The notes below the pieces were generated by a model. It was given only the letters and a program-made list of their open reading frames with translations. It was not told the origin of the DNA and searched no databases. Below are positions 33,218 to 45,149 of a stretch of 64,000 nt of DNA, piece by piece; positions within the stretch are counted from its first letter, which is position 1, and each line of letters begins with the position of its first letter. The DNA lies in assembly GCA_025766275.1 (NCBI GenBank), contig JAFKAC010000044.1, positions 62,001-126,000 of the forward strand, written 5' to 3'. Position numbers and translations under genes: made by a program. The DNA is from Lactarius indigo. Lineage: Eukaryota > Basidiomycota > Agaricomycetes > Russulales > Russulaceae.

Positions 33218-34188
33218 TCACTCAGTATCCATGCGCGCACGCTTGGTCCCATTCGCCTTGCCATTCTCGTGCGTCCCGTTGGCGGCGGCAGCAGCAAAGT
33301 AATCGAGTTTCGCGAGAGGATCCGCGCGGATGGTCTTGCCCCCTTCCTTCCAGTTCGCGGGACACACCTCGCCGTGCGCGTCCTTCGATTTGCCACGCCA
33401 TGTCAGCATGCTGCCCGCCAACGACGAAGCAAAGCAAAAAAAAAAACAAACTTACGGTAAACTGGAACGCCTGCACAAGACGTAGTGCCTCGTCAACGGA
33501 CCGTCCGACAGGCAAGTCATTCATCGTGATCTGCCTACGAGACAGGTAGTACCGTCAGCGATCGACAATCCCATACAAGGAGAGGACCGCACCTGAGCAC
33601 ACCCTTGGGGTCGATCAGGTAGCTCGCGCGGAACGCGATACCTTTGTCCTCAATCAGACACCCGTACTCGCGCGCCACGCGCATGTTGCGGTCCGCGAGC
33701 AGCGGAATGCTCAGGTTGGGCCCGAGCCCGCCAGCGCTACGCGGTTGCTGCGCCCACGCATGGTGGGAGTACTCCGAGTCGGTCGATATGGCTGTCACGC
33801 GTGCACGTTATCAATAAGTCCATGCGTGACTTGGCTTGAAAGAAGGCGTACCGAGCACCGTCGTATTGAGGCGGGCAAATTCAGGGAGCGCGTCGTTGAA
33901 CGCGAGAATTTCGGTAGGGCAGACAAAGGTGAAGTCACTATAGCCAGATGAAAAAAGAAGCGGGGTGAGTGGAAAAGAGGACGCGCAAGGATTTGAGGGA
34001 CGTGCGTACAGAGGGTAGAACATCAGGATCACCCTGGGATGGGCAGGTCAGAAAAAGTGAGCTGAGAGAAACGCGCAAAATAGCCACCATTGGCCGAGGT
34101 AGTCCGCCAAGGATACCTCCTTGAAAGCACCATCTATGAAAGCAGTGACGCTAAACACCGGTGCGGGGCTCTGGATAGTGGGAGACAT
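33218..34188 (-). CDS. Typical 2-Cys peroxiredoxin, 217 aa
   Basis: Six exons: 34088-34188, 34010-34033, 33852-33937, 33593-33791, 33456-33534, 33218-33382 (654 nt). The start is [12 protein letters not shown]. The peroxidatic Cys is C48 in [11 protein letters not shown] and the resolving Cys is C170 in [12 protein letters not shown] (in [13 protein letters not shown]) and the C-terminal YF (KLDYFAAAA) are both present, the two motifs linked to sensitivity to over-oxidation in eukaryotic enzymes. The tail is extended by [20 protein letters not shown]. The enzyme reduces hydrogen peroxide and organic peroxides using thioredoxin, normally in the cytosol. It is convergent with MAD1, 280 bp away. 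A pseudocopy in the same relation to the MAD1 pseudogene is at 49400-50215. Confidence 0.95.
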
Positions 34189-34399
34189 CTTGGTAGTTGG
34201 CAAAGAAGAAAAAGCGGGGAGCGTTCAAAGGTCGTCGTCTGATTTATATATAATATGCCGATGGCGACGGGGTCCGGCGGCCGTGGCAATCCGCGACGCG
34301 TTTCTTTGGACTTGTTTGGATCCGCATCGAATAGGCAAGCGAATATCTATTTTGGCCATCCCGTCACTTACGACGCCACAGAGGCTTCGAGCAGACTGT

Positions 34400-35330
34400 A
34401 TATCGGACCGCCTAACTGACGCACATAGGTCGACGCGTTGGCATGTTGGCACGTTAGCCTGAGCCTCTGGGGTGGAGTTGTCGTCTGTTCCTCCCCAGCT
34501 CCTCATCCATGACGACCTCCTGACACGGCCAACTCATCTCTCTTGTTCTTAACACCATGACATAGGGTAGTCGATTACGCCGTTTAACTCGACTTGTGGT
34601 CACTGGTGTTTCTCTACAATACCCCCAGGCCGACACTCCAACACCTCTCTCATTTACACCAACTCGTTATGAGAAGGAAATAGTCAATTTGACAGTATCT
34701 CTTCTCAACCTTGCAATCCTCACAAAAGCAACCAATCATACACTTCAGGTAAAGTTTGCACTCGATTTTCGTCTCTCAGGATAATGCCACTAACATTGAG
34801 ACGGCGCAGAACTCAAATGATGTAGTCCTGGCGCATCTGCCTCATCGCAAGGTCCGCAGCACAGATGCTCCGTACGTCTGCTGTCTGTCCCCATCCATCT
34901 TACTTGCCGACCTTGCCACCACCTATCCATTCTGCCCGATATCCAACCAGGTGGCCGACGTCACGAAGATGCAATGATGGCGTCGAAAGCTGATGCTTTC
35001 ATTGCTCTCTTGGCCAACGTCATCCACCATGTCGGAGCGAGTCTCTGTCGGAAGTAGGAGGATGAAAAGAGCAGTCACAGTGGGACTGCATCCTCCCGCT
35101 GCGCAGGGTTGTGACGGTGTCAACGTTGTGCTGCTTGTGCTTGATGCGCACAACCCGACCGGGGCCGCGCCAATTGGTCGAGGAGGAAGTGCGCCAGTGC
35201 GAGGCGGAGGACGAGCAACTCGTGTTCGTGTCCAACAAAAACCGGTGTGTAGCTGTCTGTCTCCATCCCCCCACCTTTTCTAAGATTTTTGGATAGTCAA
35301 CTCTGATGAAGCGGATGTACAAGCTACGGA
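34400..35330 (+). pseudogene. Remnant of a GNL3/NUG1-type nucleolar GTPase gene, copy 1
   Basis: Near 35108-35250 the frames read VNVVLLVLDAHNPTG and LVEEEVRQCEAEDEQLVFV, close to the NUG1/GNL3 G4-region pattern (VLDARDP-G-RS-LVEEEV...EGKRLVFVLNKID). The segment is interrupted and no long ORF exists. The upstream part (34400-34700) is shared with 46440-46740 and more distantly with 35440-35640. It is one of at least five related remnants in the duplicated region. Confidence 0.45.
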
Positions 35331-35439
35331 CCCTGAAGCAGATGAAGAGCGTCGTGAGAGGCCCTAGAATGGATACGTCGCGCCGCCTCTAGGTGAGACG
35401 TTGGTCCTTACTAACAGGCCGACGAGGGAGCGAGGTAGG

Positions 35440-36330
35440 GCTGTTATCTGTTCTTCTACAACTCCCCATTCACGACGACATCTTGACACACCAACTCATG
35501 GCTCCCGTCCTCAAAAAGCCTCAAGCCTCAACACTCAATGATGTGGAGTAGCTGGTCAACTACGCCGTTTAACTCAATCTGTGAGCACTGGTGTTCCTCT
35601 CAAATATCCCAGTGCTGGAGCCTTAACCCTTCTCACATGCTTCTTGTTCAAACCGCTTCACCGCGAGAAATTCGACAGCATTGTCCTCAGTCGACCTCAT
35701 AACCCTCTCAATGGACTCGAGAAAAAAAACCAAGGCTAGCCTTCGAATGAAGATTATGCCCAATTTTGTTGCCTGGGCTCACAACTCAAAAGGACGCAAG
35801 TGTTCTCGATCTCAGAGTTTGCAGTGCACCAAAGCAGCGCACCCCATATATTTGTCTGCCCTCCGCCGCCCCTATCGATGCTTACAAGAAGCTGAGTATT
35901 TACTCGCCAGCCTGGCCACTAATCCATTCCGCTCAGTCTCCGCTACACGACACACCGCACGAAGACGTAACGACGGCGAGTAGCTGATGTAACTATCCAC
36001 TATGCGCGACATCCTATCTGCTATTTCAGAGCAGGCATCTACTAGGAAAGGCTAGGACGAAGAAACAGCCGGAGCTGTAGCCTCTATACACCCTCACGCT
36101 ACTCAACGTCTCCGACAAGCCAGCCATCGTATTGCTCGTGCTTGACGCGCATGACTCGGTTAGGTGCCACGACCAGTTGGTCTAGGAAGTATGGTGATGT
36201 GAGGCCGGGGAGGGCAAGGGTTCGGTTCGTGGTCGTGCAACAACGAGATTGGTACGTGCCTTCTGCCTCCATACCCCTTCTCTCTCGAATTCTCGAATAG
36301 AGCTGGGGCGCAGATGGTCGCCTTGAGGCT
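35440..36330 (+). pseudogene. Remnant of a GNL3/NUG1-type GTPase gene, copy 2
   Basis: The piece near 36125-36250 reads IVLLVLDAHDSV then broken frames. The piece near 35770-35850 (LTTQKDASVLDLRVCSAP, shifted) resembles the KKDPG-linker region seen in the other copies. Multiple stops. Confidence 0.4.
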
Positions 36331-37059
36331 ACAAGGTTTGGTAGTATCTGGTAGTGCGGTCGTCGTGTAGCGTGACATGGTTTCCTTGCACCTGTTCCGT
36401 GCGCCCAGCCACGCTAGTAGCAATTCAGCTGGAACGCATATCAGGCTGGCTCTGATGGATGCTAAAGGCTTTATTCTTTCGATGTGGTTTATCTCCCACC
36501 ATCACTGTGAACACCTTTGTGTGTATACGTGTGTTGTTTCCAATACCAACCCATCGCAAGACTGTAGGCCAGTGGTGCGACAGTTCCTGAGAATAAAGGT
36601 GAAGTGCGCTGCGATTCATGTTTGGGAGAGCTTAGATGAATATGAATTTGCGAGTTGTTTGATAAGTTATGTACATGATGAGAGTAACGTTATACATACG
36701 AACTTTATGGCGAAACTGTAGACAGTCGTAGTAATGTGAGCATATCGTGAGGTATCAACAAAAAAGGAGTGTGACTGTCTCGACGGCAGCCATATCGGAA
36801 ATTCGCGCCCTTTGAAAAAAAAGTTCAAGTGTGGTGAATACTGTAAATGAGAGATAAAACATACACGCAAAGAAAATATCCAAAATAGAGAGAGAAGTAA
36901 AAAATGTCGCAGCCAGAGGTGTTTGTGTGCACAGCGCAAGACGTGGCCCGGCTGCCTTGACAGCCCCAGTTGCCAGATAAACCGCAAGTGAGAAGCGCCC
37001 ACATCTTCGGCAACAGCAAGTTGTATTATGATTGGGTAGTTTCATGTACATGGTCTCAC
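36331..37059. other. Unassigned, no gene seen
   Basis: A 114-codon plus-strand frame (36377-36721) has no recognisable motif. The sequence GAGCATATCGTGAGGTATCAAC (in part) recurs in decayed form near 45010-45060, so this is duplicated spacer. Confidence 0.45.
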
Positions 37060-38050
37060 TGCTTGAGATATCGTCATCTCTACCCAGAATGCATCCACTG
37101 ATGCAGGGAACTTCTGGGCCAGACCCATAGTACCCACATTCTACTCAATGTGCCAGTGCCTCACATGACACTAACTAACTCTGATGCACCCCGCTCGTCC
37201 AACCCTCGGTCTGAACACGAAGGTCCCATTTAAGAGTCTGCTTTCTCGATAACATCACCACCATCATGGTCTCTTCATTAGCGACCCCAAACCAAATGAT
37301 GGAACCACATGTCTACAGCACACGCACTAGCTCTTGAGTACACGCAGAGAAGACGAGGAAGGCCAGTTTCTCACAGCGCCACCCACTCAAGCTGATCTGC
37401 GAGGGGGTGAACAAAACCCCATATACATTCCTACCCATGGCACTCATGAACATCCTGTCCACTGACGAGATAGACTTCGACATGCCCAATTAGACACATG
37501 CCAATTGGCCTCCCTTCTCCTGTCCTTTCTCCTACCCCACACCTCTGACAAGACACTCCAAGGACAGAGCTTCGGGGAAATCGCACAATCCAGTGCGGTG
37601 CATCTCACACGGCCTCCTGGTGCTGACCCAAAAAGGGTATCCAGGCTCGACCACGGGTTCGAGAAGCCCTTCCACATGGGTGCAGCCAGCGGCGCACCTC
37701 CCACCACCACTGTGTGTTCTGTGTCTGTACCAACCTCTTTGACCGCCTAGACATGTGCACCCATAATAGTCACATGGACTAGTAATAGCAGGAGCTATAG
37801 AGGGGGGGACAGGTTAAATGGCGAGCGGACAAATGAATGGGGAAAAATACAGTCTGGGATATCAAGTTTCATCGTACACATCATACATGGTCCAACTACT
37901 AGTACATGATGCATGGACCATTTGATAATACATACATCTATTTACCTTTCCTTGCGGTGTTCCTCCGACCCCAGTATGAAGACCAATGATCTCGTCTACG
38001 TAAATATGGTTTCGACCGAAGACTGAGACTGTACTAAAGGGTTGACTGGG
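37060..38050 (-). other. Duplicated block of unknown content (copy 1)
   Basis: Homologous to 50590-51549 over nearly its full length. The minus-strand frames conserved between copies include GGAPxAxPxWxGFSNxWSSL, CAISxKLC and HVEVYLVSxQDxxECH, then WGFVxPLADQLEWV, but each copy has stops or shifts between them. It may be the 3' remains of a gene; I could not name it. Confidence 0.4.
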
Positions 38051-38052
38051 TA

Positions 38053-41000
38053 TTATCTTAACAAATATAAGAACAAACGAACCAAATCAGTGGCCATAAT
38101 AAAGGCCGCAAATGACTCGTCAGAATGCTCTTGAGAAGGTGCAGTAAGGTGTTGTCGAATCTTCAGGTCAATATTGGCCTTGCAATATTCAGCGTTCGCA
38201 CCGGTTAAAGCTGATTCAGTTGATTTGCTTGAGAGAGATAGGAAAGCCGCATGCTTCAAGATGATGATAACCGCTTTGACAAAAGGTTAAATAGGCGCTA
38301 AAGATAATAACGTGAAATACCAAGGATAAAATGATAATCAACGGCAAGACCGGTGGCAGTAAGCTAAAAAGATAAAAATCATAATAAGCTAGGGGTAGAT
38401 GGGTGTCATAGAAAGAGAATACATTTTGAATGGCGGGAAGTGACATCATGAACACAACCTGACGGACCTGTGAGATTTTTTGGTTGGGGGAGCATACAAA
38501 GAGCACATACAACCTGGAGAACCAAAGGTGAATGGCATTAGCAGACTAGAATGGGGAGCATGCACGCACGCGCTAGTTGATCAGGGACAAGTACGATCAA
38601 TGGCAGAGTCAAAGACAGGGATGATCAACATGCAAAAGATGCGGAAAGGCCAACAGAAACTCACATCCTGAGGATCCGAGGGCGAGAGCCATCAGCAGGT
38701 GCGATACACAGCGACATATGACAGCCACTCACTCTCTGGACAGACGAGGACAGCCATCGTCAGCAGGCTCGAAACATAGCGACACACAGCAGCCACTCAC
38801 CACCTGGACAGACGAGGACAGTCATCGTCAGCAGGCTCAAAACACAGCGAGCCACAGCAACCACTCACATCCTGGACAGACGAGGACAGCCATCGTCAGC
38901 AGGCTCGAAACACAGCGACACACAGCAGCCACTCACGAACTGGACAGACGAGGACAGCCATCGTCAGCAGGCTCGAAACACAGCGACACACAGCAGCCAC
39001 TCACATCCTGGAAAGACGAGGACAGCCATCGTCAGCAGGCTCGAAACACAGCGACACACAGCAGCCACTCACGAACTGGACAGACGAGGACAGCCATCGT
39101 CAGCAGGCTCGAAACACAGCGACACACAGCAGCCACTCACATCCTGGAAAGACGAGGACAGCCATCGTCAGCAGGCTCGAAACACAGCGACACACAGCAG
39201 CCACTCACTTCCTGGACAGACGAGGACACCCATCATCAGCAGGCTCGAAACACAGCAACACACAGCAGCCACTCACTCTCTGGACAGACGAGGACAGCCA
39301 TCGTCAGCAGGCTCGAAACACAGCGACACACAGCAGCCACTCACGAACTGGAAAGACGAGGACAGCCATCATCAGCAAGCTCGAAACACAGCGACACACA
39401 GCAGCCACTCACGAACTGGACAGACGAGGACAGCCATCGTCAGCAGGCTCGAAACACAGCGACACACAGCAGCCACTCACTTCCTGGACAGACGAGGACA
39501 GCCATCGTCAGCAGGCTCAAAACACAGCGAGCCACAGCAACCACTCACATCCTGGACAGACGAGGACAGCCATCGTCAGCAAGCTCGAAACACAGCGACA
39601 CACAGCAGCCACTCACTTCCTGGACAGACGAGGACAGCCATCGTCAGCAGGCTCGAATCACAGCGACACACAAGAGCCACTCACTCTCTGGACAGACGAG
39701 GACAGCCATCATCAGCAAGCTCGAAACACAGCGACACACAGCAGCCACTCACCAACTGGACAGACGAGGACAGCCATCGTCAGCAAGCTCGAAACACAGC
39801 GACACATAGCAGCCACTCACTCTCTGGACAGACGAGGACAGCCATCGTCAGCAAGCTCGAAACACAGCGACACACAGCAGCCACTCACCAACTGGACAGA
39901 CGAGGACAGCCATCGTCAGCAAGCTCGAAATACAGCGACACATAGCAGCCACTCACTCTCTGGACAGACGAGGACAGCCATCGTCAGCAAGCTCGAAACA
40001 CAGCGACACACAGCAGCCACTCACATCCTGGAAAGACGAGGACAGCCATCGTCAGCAGGCTCGAAACACAGCGACACACAGCAGCCACTCACTTCCTGGA
40101 CAGACGAGGACACCCATCATCAGCAGGCTCGAAACACAGCAACACACAGCAGCCACTCACTCTCTGGACAGACGAGGACAGCCATCGTCAGCAGGCTCGA
40201 AACACAGCGACACACAGCAGCCACTCACGAACTGGAAAGACGAGGACAGCCATCATCAGCAAGCTCGAAACACAGCGACACACAGCAGCCACTCACGAAC
40301 TGGACAGACGAGGACAGCCATCGTCAGCAGGCTCGAAACACAGCGACACACAGCAGCCACTCACTTCCTGGAAAGACGAGGACAGCCATCGTCAGCAGGC
40401 TCGAAATACAGCGACACACAGCAGCCACTCACTTCCTGGACAGACGAGGACACCCATCATCAGCAGGCTCGAAACACAGCGACACACAGCAGCCACTCAC
40501 TCTCTGGACAGACGAGGACAGCCATCGTCAGCAGGCTCGAAACACAGCGACACACAGCAGCTACTCACGAACTGGACAGACGAGGACAGCCATCGTCAGC
40601 AAGCTCGAAACACAGCGACACACAGCAGCCACTCACCAACTGGACAGACGAGGACAGCCATCGTCAGCAAGCTCGAAACACAGCAACACACAGCAGCCAC
40701 TCACGAACTGGAAAGACGAGGACAGCCATCGTCAGCAAGCTCGAAACACAGCGACACACAGCAGCCACTCACCAACTGGACAGACGAGGACAGCCATCGT
40801 CAGCAGGCTCGAAACACAGCGACACACAGCAGCCACTCACTTCCTGGACAGATGAGGACAGCCATCGTCAGCAAGCTCGAAACACAGCGACACACAGCAG
40901 CCACTCACATCCTGGACAGACGAGGACAGTCATCGTCAGCAGGCTCAAAACACAGCGAGCCACAGCAACCACTCACATCCTGGACAGACGAGGACAGCCA

Positions 41001-43579
41001 TCATCAGCAGGCTCGAAACACAGCGACACACAGCAGCTACTCACGAACTGGACAGACGAGGACAGCCATCGTCAGCAAGCTCGAAACACAGCGACACATA
41101 GCAGCCACTCACTCTCTGGACAGACGAGGACAGCCATCGTCAGCAAGCTCGAAACACAGCGACACACAGCAGCCACTCACATCCTGGACAGACGAGGACA
41201 GCCATCGTCAGCAGGCTCGAAATACAGCGACACACAGCAGCCACTCACGAACTGGACAGACGAGGACAGCCATCGTCAGCAGGCTCGAAACAGCGACACA
41301 CAGCAGCCACTCACGAACTGGACAGACGAGGACAGCCATCGTCAGCAGGCTCGAAACACAGCGACACACAGCAGCCACTCACTTCCTGGACAGATGAGGA
41401 CAGCCATCGTCAGCAAGCTCGAAACATAGCGACACACAGCAGCCACTCACATCCTGGACAGACGAGGACAGCCATCGTCAGCAAGCTCGAAACATAGCGA
41501 CACACAGCAGCCACTCACATCCTGGACAGACGAGGACAGTCATCGTCAGCAGGCTCGAAACACAGCGAGCCACAGCAACCACTCACATCCTGGACAGACG
41601 AGGATAGCCATCGTCAGCAGGCTCGAAACACAGCGACACACAAGAGCCACTCACTCTCTGGACAGACGAGGACAGCCATCGTCAGCAGGCCCGAAATGTG
41701 AGTAAGGGCTGACACTCACCAACTAGTAGTTAAGCGGCATCGAGGATCATGAATCCTTTACCACAATTTAATACTGTTAATACGTACCCAGATACGTGGA
41801 AACGACCTAAGACATTCCCGAATTATATATTCGACCTCGGTGCTATTAATATGCGAACGGACACTGCAACGCTTGTTATCATCGACGCTCACTTTTCTCT
41901 TTCGATTGGCGCACTCACCGCTCCAAAGCTAGTTTAATACTCAATCCTAAGTTGCCCCTTTGCACTGCCAAAAGCATCAATCCGACGATGTCGTCATTCA
42001 ATGCTGCAGCTGTCGTCTCAATAAGCTTATCGCAGCCCATACTTTGCTTGTGCATTTCTGCCCAAAACCGTTAGCACTAACTCCATATTTGCCTTTCAAC
42101 CCACTTTCTAATCTCACGAATCTAACACCATCATCAAGTGCACGCAAGTAGTGCTCTTCAAATTGTTCTTCTGCTACATCAGACACGTTGTCATCTGGGC
42201 TTCCGAAATCCTCCACATGAATTTGGACATTTCGTAGGAATTGATCATATTTTGTAAACACGACAACGACAGGCACTGAAAATGATTTTGTTAATACAGT
42301 CACGAACGTCCGTGATGACGCACCATTCCCATCAGGACAGATGTCCTTGACAAACCTCAGATCGAGCTGTGGTCGTTGGTTGTCCATTGGGACACAGTAC
42401 CTCCAAATAATATGATCGTCAGCTGGCGTAGCCGTGAGCACTCGAAAGTCCAAACCATATCGCATGTAATCTGTCTCGCAGTCGCCCTTCTCCACACTTG
42501 CGTCGAATAAATCCCTGCAAAATCCGGAGTTCGTCTTCGCTACCAGACTCAATACCGCGAGAGTCATGGAAAATGTAGCCCTTATTATTAGAGAACACGA
42601 GTTCGTCGTCGATCGTGTGCTCGCCTCGCTAACTCCATGTTTAGAGGCAAAGAAGAGAGGTAATACTATTATCACTAACGTCCATGGACGGGTCGAGTCT
42701 GACCTGATCGGAAGTGAGGTCACATTCACAGACGAAATGGTTGGACTACGTACCTCCTCCCTTCCTCTATGAATGACAGGGCTCTCTGTAGTTTCACATA
42801 TTCTCTGCAGAATCGATGTTTTCCCCGCATTTGCCCTTCCTATAATAAGTACTCGGAACTGGATTTCTGGAATTTGACGACGATGTTGTCGGATGACAGT
42901 GTTTGAGAAGGTGTGCCGAGGGCCAAGAACCCGAGTGGCACCTGCCACCTATAGGAGGAATTCAACGGCTTGCTGGTACCAGAGAACAACCAAAGACCCA
43001 CAGGTTTAGGTTTCCCGTACACAAATGTTACGGTAACACGACGGTTGCTATCTGTGAAGCCTCTTAGCGTGAGGTGGACTGTACTAGGAGAAAGAGATCC
43101 CCCACCTTCCAGACGGGCAACCTTGGAGTCTCCGAGGTATGGCTCAAACTCAACCGAAATCTCAGCAACCCTTTTTTTGAAAAGCGCTCGCTGGATGATC
43201 AACGTTGCACTGGTGTGGGTCCTAACATGGCTGTGCGAAGAAAATTAATATTCAATGGTGAGGGAAAATACGACAGACATTTCAGGTTCCCAAAGAATAG
43301 GGACTCCGTTCTTGAATTTGTTAGACTTGTATTTGACACCGGCATTGTCCTTGAAAACGAGCTCGAGGTCGGATGTAGGACGTTTCTCAATAAAATCGAC
43401 AGATATTTCTATGCAAACATCAATTCTACTCAGGAACTGCAGGAGAAATGGTGAGACCTATATACCTTTCAAATTAACATATCTGTACGTGAACCGGTCA
43501 GCCTATGCTTAAAAGGAAGCTGTTCGACTAACTGAGCTTGATCGTCCATATCAGTTACAGATCGCGAATTCGATTCCAT
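38053..43579 (-). CDS. Gene A: C2-like plus G-domain protein with a 48-codon single-codon exon array (554 aa modelled)
   Basis: Ordinary exons, 5' to 3': 43533-43579, 43279-43425, 43106-43230, 43023-43060, 42754-42948, 42680-42703, 42456-42628, 42324-42400, 42105-42275, 41919-42057, 41788-41863. Then 46 three-base exons lie between 41722 and 38665, plus 38570-38572 (CGC) and 38511-38513 (GTT). The last exons are 38423-38467, 38321-38363, 38053-38273. The total is 1665 nt in frame. The N-terminus is C2-like (DLELVFKDNAGVKYKSNKF). The Ras-like fold has G1 GRANAGKT, G3 region HDSRG and G4 TKYD. The array sits between ECLRSFPRIW and VRQVVFMMSLPAIQN. The C-terminus is hydrophobic then helical (FAAFIMATDLVRLFLYLLR). 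The first exon and its 107-nt intron are the least certain part. Exon lengths 195, 24, 173, 77, 171 and 139 recur in gene B, and the last five also in gene C. Array splicing is inferred. Confidence 0.75.
38665..41722 (-). repeat. Array A: 46 three-base exons separated by intron-like units, period 68 bp
   Basis: On the minus strand every unit reads donor GTGAGTG, about 27 bases, branch-like TGCTGAC, a pyrimidine-rich stretch and CCAG, then three bases, then the next GTGAGTG. Intron parts are 65 nt throughout, except 63 in the unit before 41315 and 62 in the first. The triplets start (plus coordinates) at 38665 and every 68 bp to 41249, then 41315 to 41655 every 68 bp, and 41720. Codons on the gene strand: GAT 12, TTC 11, AGA 9, GAA 8, TTG 5, GTG 1. 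The rest of each unit is almost invariant, so variation is concentrated in the triplet. Two further triplets (38570 CGC, 38511 GTT) continue the series with diverged introns. Confidence 0.9.
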
Positions 43580-43799
43580 CCCAAGATATATGGAATTTGG
43601 TTTTCTAAGCTTGGGTGCGGTGTGATGAGCTCTGATGAAGCAAAGGTGGATGTAGGAGCGACGGATGGAAGTCAACAGACAGACACAAAAAAGCCGTGAG
43701 AGACACGCACGTGTGAACCCAGTGCACTCAAGAAGCGCCCGCCGTTCTATTCCCACTTTCTCGTCTATGACGACCCGACAACCTGCTGGAACGGTCAAC

Positions 43800-44720
43800 C
43801 CTCCGACGAGACCACGCCGATTGGATTGACTTATGGTCGTTGGAGTTCCTTTTTAATATCAAAAGTTTTTCATTACTTTCGTTCACACTAATTCATCAGA
43901 CACAGTCAGCTCGACAATACCTCCCTCAATCGACCTTGTAACCGCCTCAATAACCCACGCAAAGCTTTAAAAGACAAAATAAGCCTACCCCTCAAATGAA
44001 GTGAGTACCCAATTATCTTCGCTTAGGACATCGGTCTGGCTCAGAACTCGAAAAAGGACCCAGGTGCCCGCCTACCGACCTCTGGGTCAGCCATGCAAAG
44101 AGAGCATCATCCTCTCTATCTTACTTACTGACCTAACTACTGATCAGTTCTTCCCAGTCTCCGCGGCGTAACCCGCGTCACCAAGACGCGACGACGTCAA
44201 GCCCAGACTCTTGTCGCTCGTGTAGCTAGCGGCTTTCCCCTCCATGCGCGACATCCTATCTGCTGCGTCGGAGTTGGCACCTGCCAGGAGCGGCAAGATG
44301 AAGGAGCAGTTGTAGTAGCAGCTCTACATCCACAAGCTCGCCACCGTATTGCTCGTGCTTGACGCGCGCACGGTCCGCCGCAACTGGCCAGTCAAGGAGG
44401 ACGTGCGTGGGCACGAGGTGGTGGGAAAACGGTTCGGCTCGGGCTTAACAAGATTGGTACGTGCCTTCCATCTCCATGCCACTGCATCCCTTCTCTCTCG
44501 AATTCTCGGTGCCGCGCAAGAATCCATATACCTGTCTGAAGCTCCTCCGCCCCATGACCATGACGCTACGCTCCCGCTCCCCGACCCGGTACCAGCTCAC
44601 TCCTCCGCTTTTACATGGTATATGGGCCGAGCAGAGGCGCAGACTGTCGCATTATATCAGCCGTATCCGTTGTCACTGTTCTAACCGATTCCGATGGACT
44701 GCGGCCAGGTCGATCAGGTT
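43800..44720 (+). pseudogene. Remnant of a GNL3/NUG1-type GTPase gene, copy 3
   Basis: Pieces in order: NPRKALKD near 43960, KKDPGARLPTSGSA near 44055, then YIHKLATVLLVLDAR near 44330-44370, VKEDVRGHEVVGKRFGSGL near 44390-44450, and RKNPYTCLKLLRPMTMTLR near 44516-44570 (family: PRENA-AWLKYLR). Frames shift between pieces and stops occur (two TAG codons near 44310). It is homologous to 56200-57090 and, inverted, to 61150-61860. Confidence 0.5.
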
Positions 44721-45149
44721 GGGTAAACATTATTTTCGGTGCAATACAGCAACGTCTCAATCATCTGATCTATCTCCCACCATCGTAGGAAACATCGGTA
44801 TGTGTGTATGTGTCATTTTCTGATACCTACTCGCCACAAGACCTTGTCGTGAATTCGATCATACTGGACTTGGTCACTATTGTCGAACAGAAGAGGGGCA
44901 GTACGCGCGCTTCGGGACGGTTTCGACGAATTTATGAGTTGCTGAGTACATATCGTGTGTTATGTACATGATGGGAGTAACGTGATCCATATGAGCTTTA
45001 TGACGGAACTATAGACAGCTATAATGTGAAGATATCGGGCAGCAATCGTGCAGGATCAAAGAAAAGGAGGGTAGCCGTCTTGATGGAGGACCCGAACCCT
45101 TCTCCATAGAAAAAAGGTCAAGTGTGGCGATTGAATGAGAGAGATGTGC

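Noticed and set aside
38718..39809. Long plus-strand ORF (363 codons) and a second one at 40852-41397 across array A
   Set aside because: The 68-bp period is not a multiple of three, so the frame simply cycles through a repeat that lacks stops; the repeats bear splice signals on the other strand and the peptide is a repetitive artefact.
38665..41722. CRISPR-like array (short repeats with variable positions)
   Set aside because: The genome is eukaryotic, the variable part is only 3 bp, and no cas genes exist; intron signals explain the constant part better.
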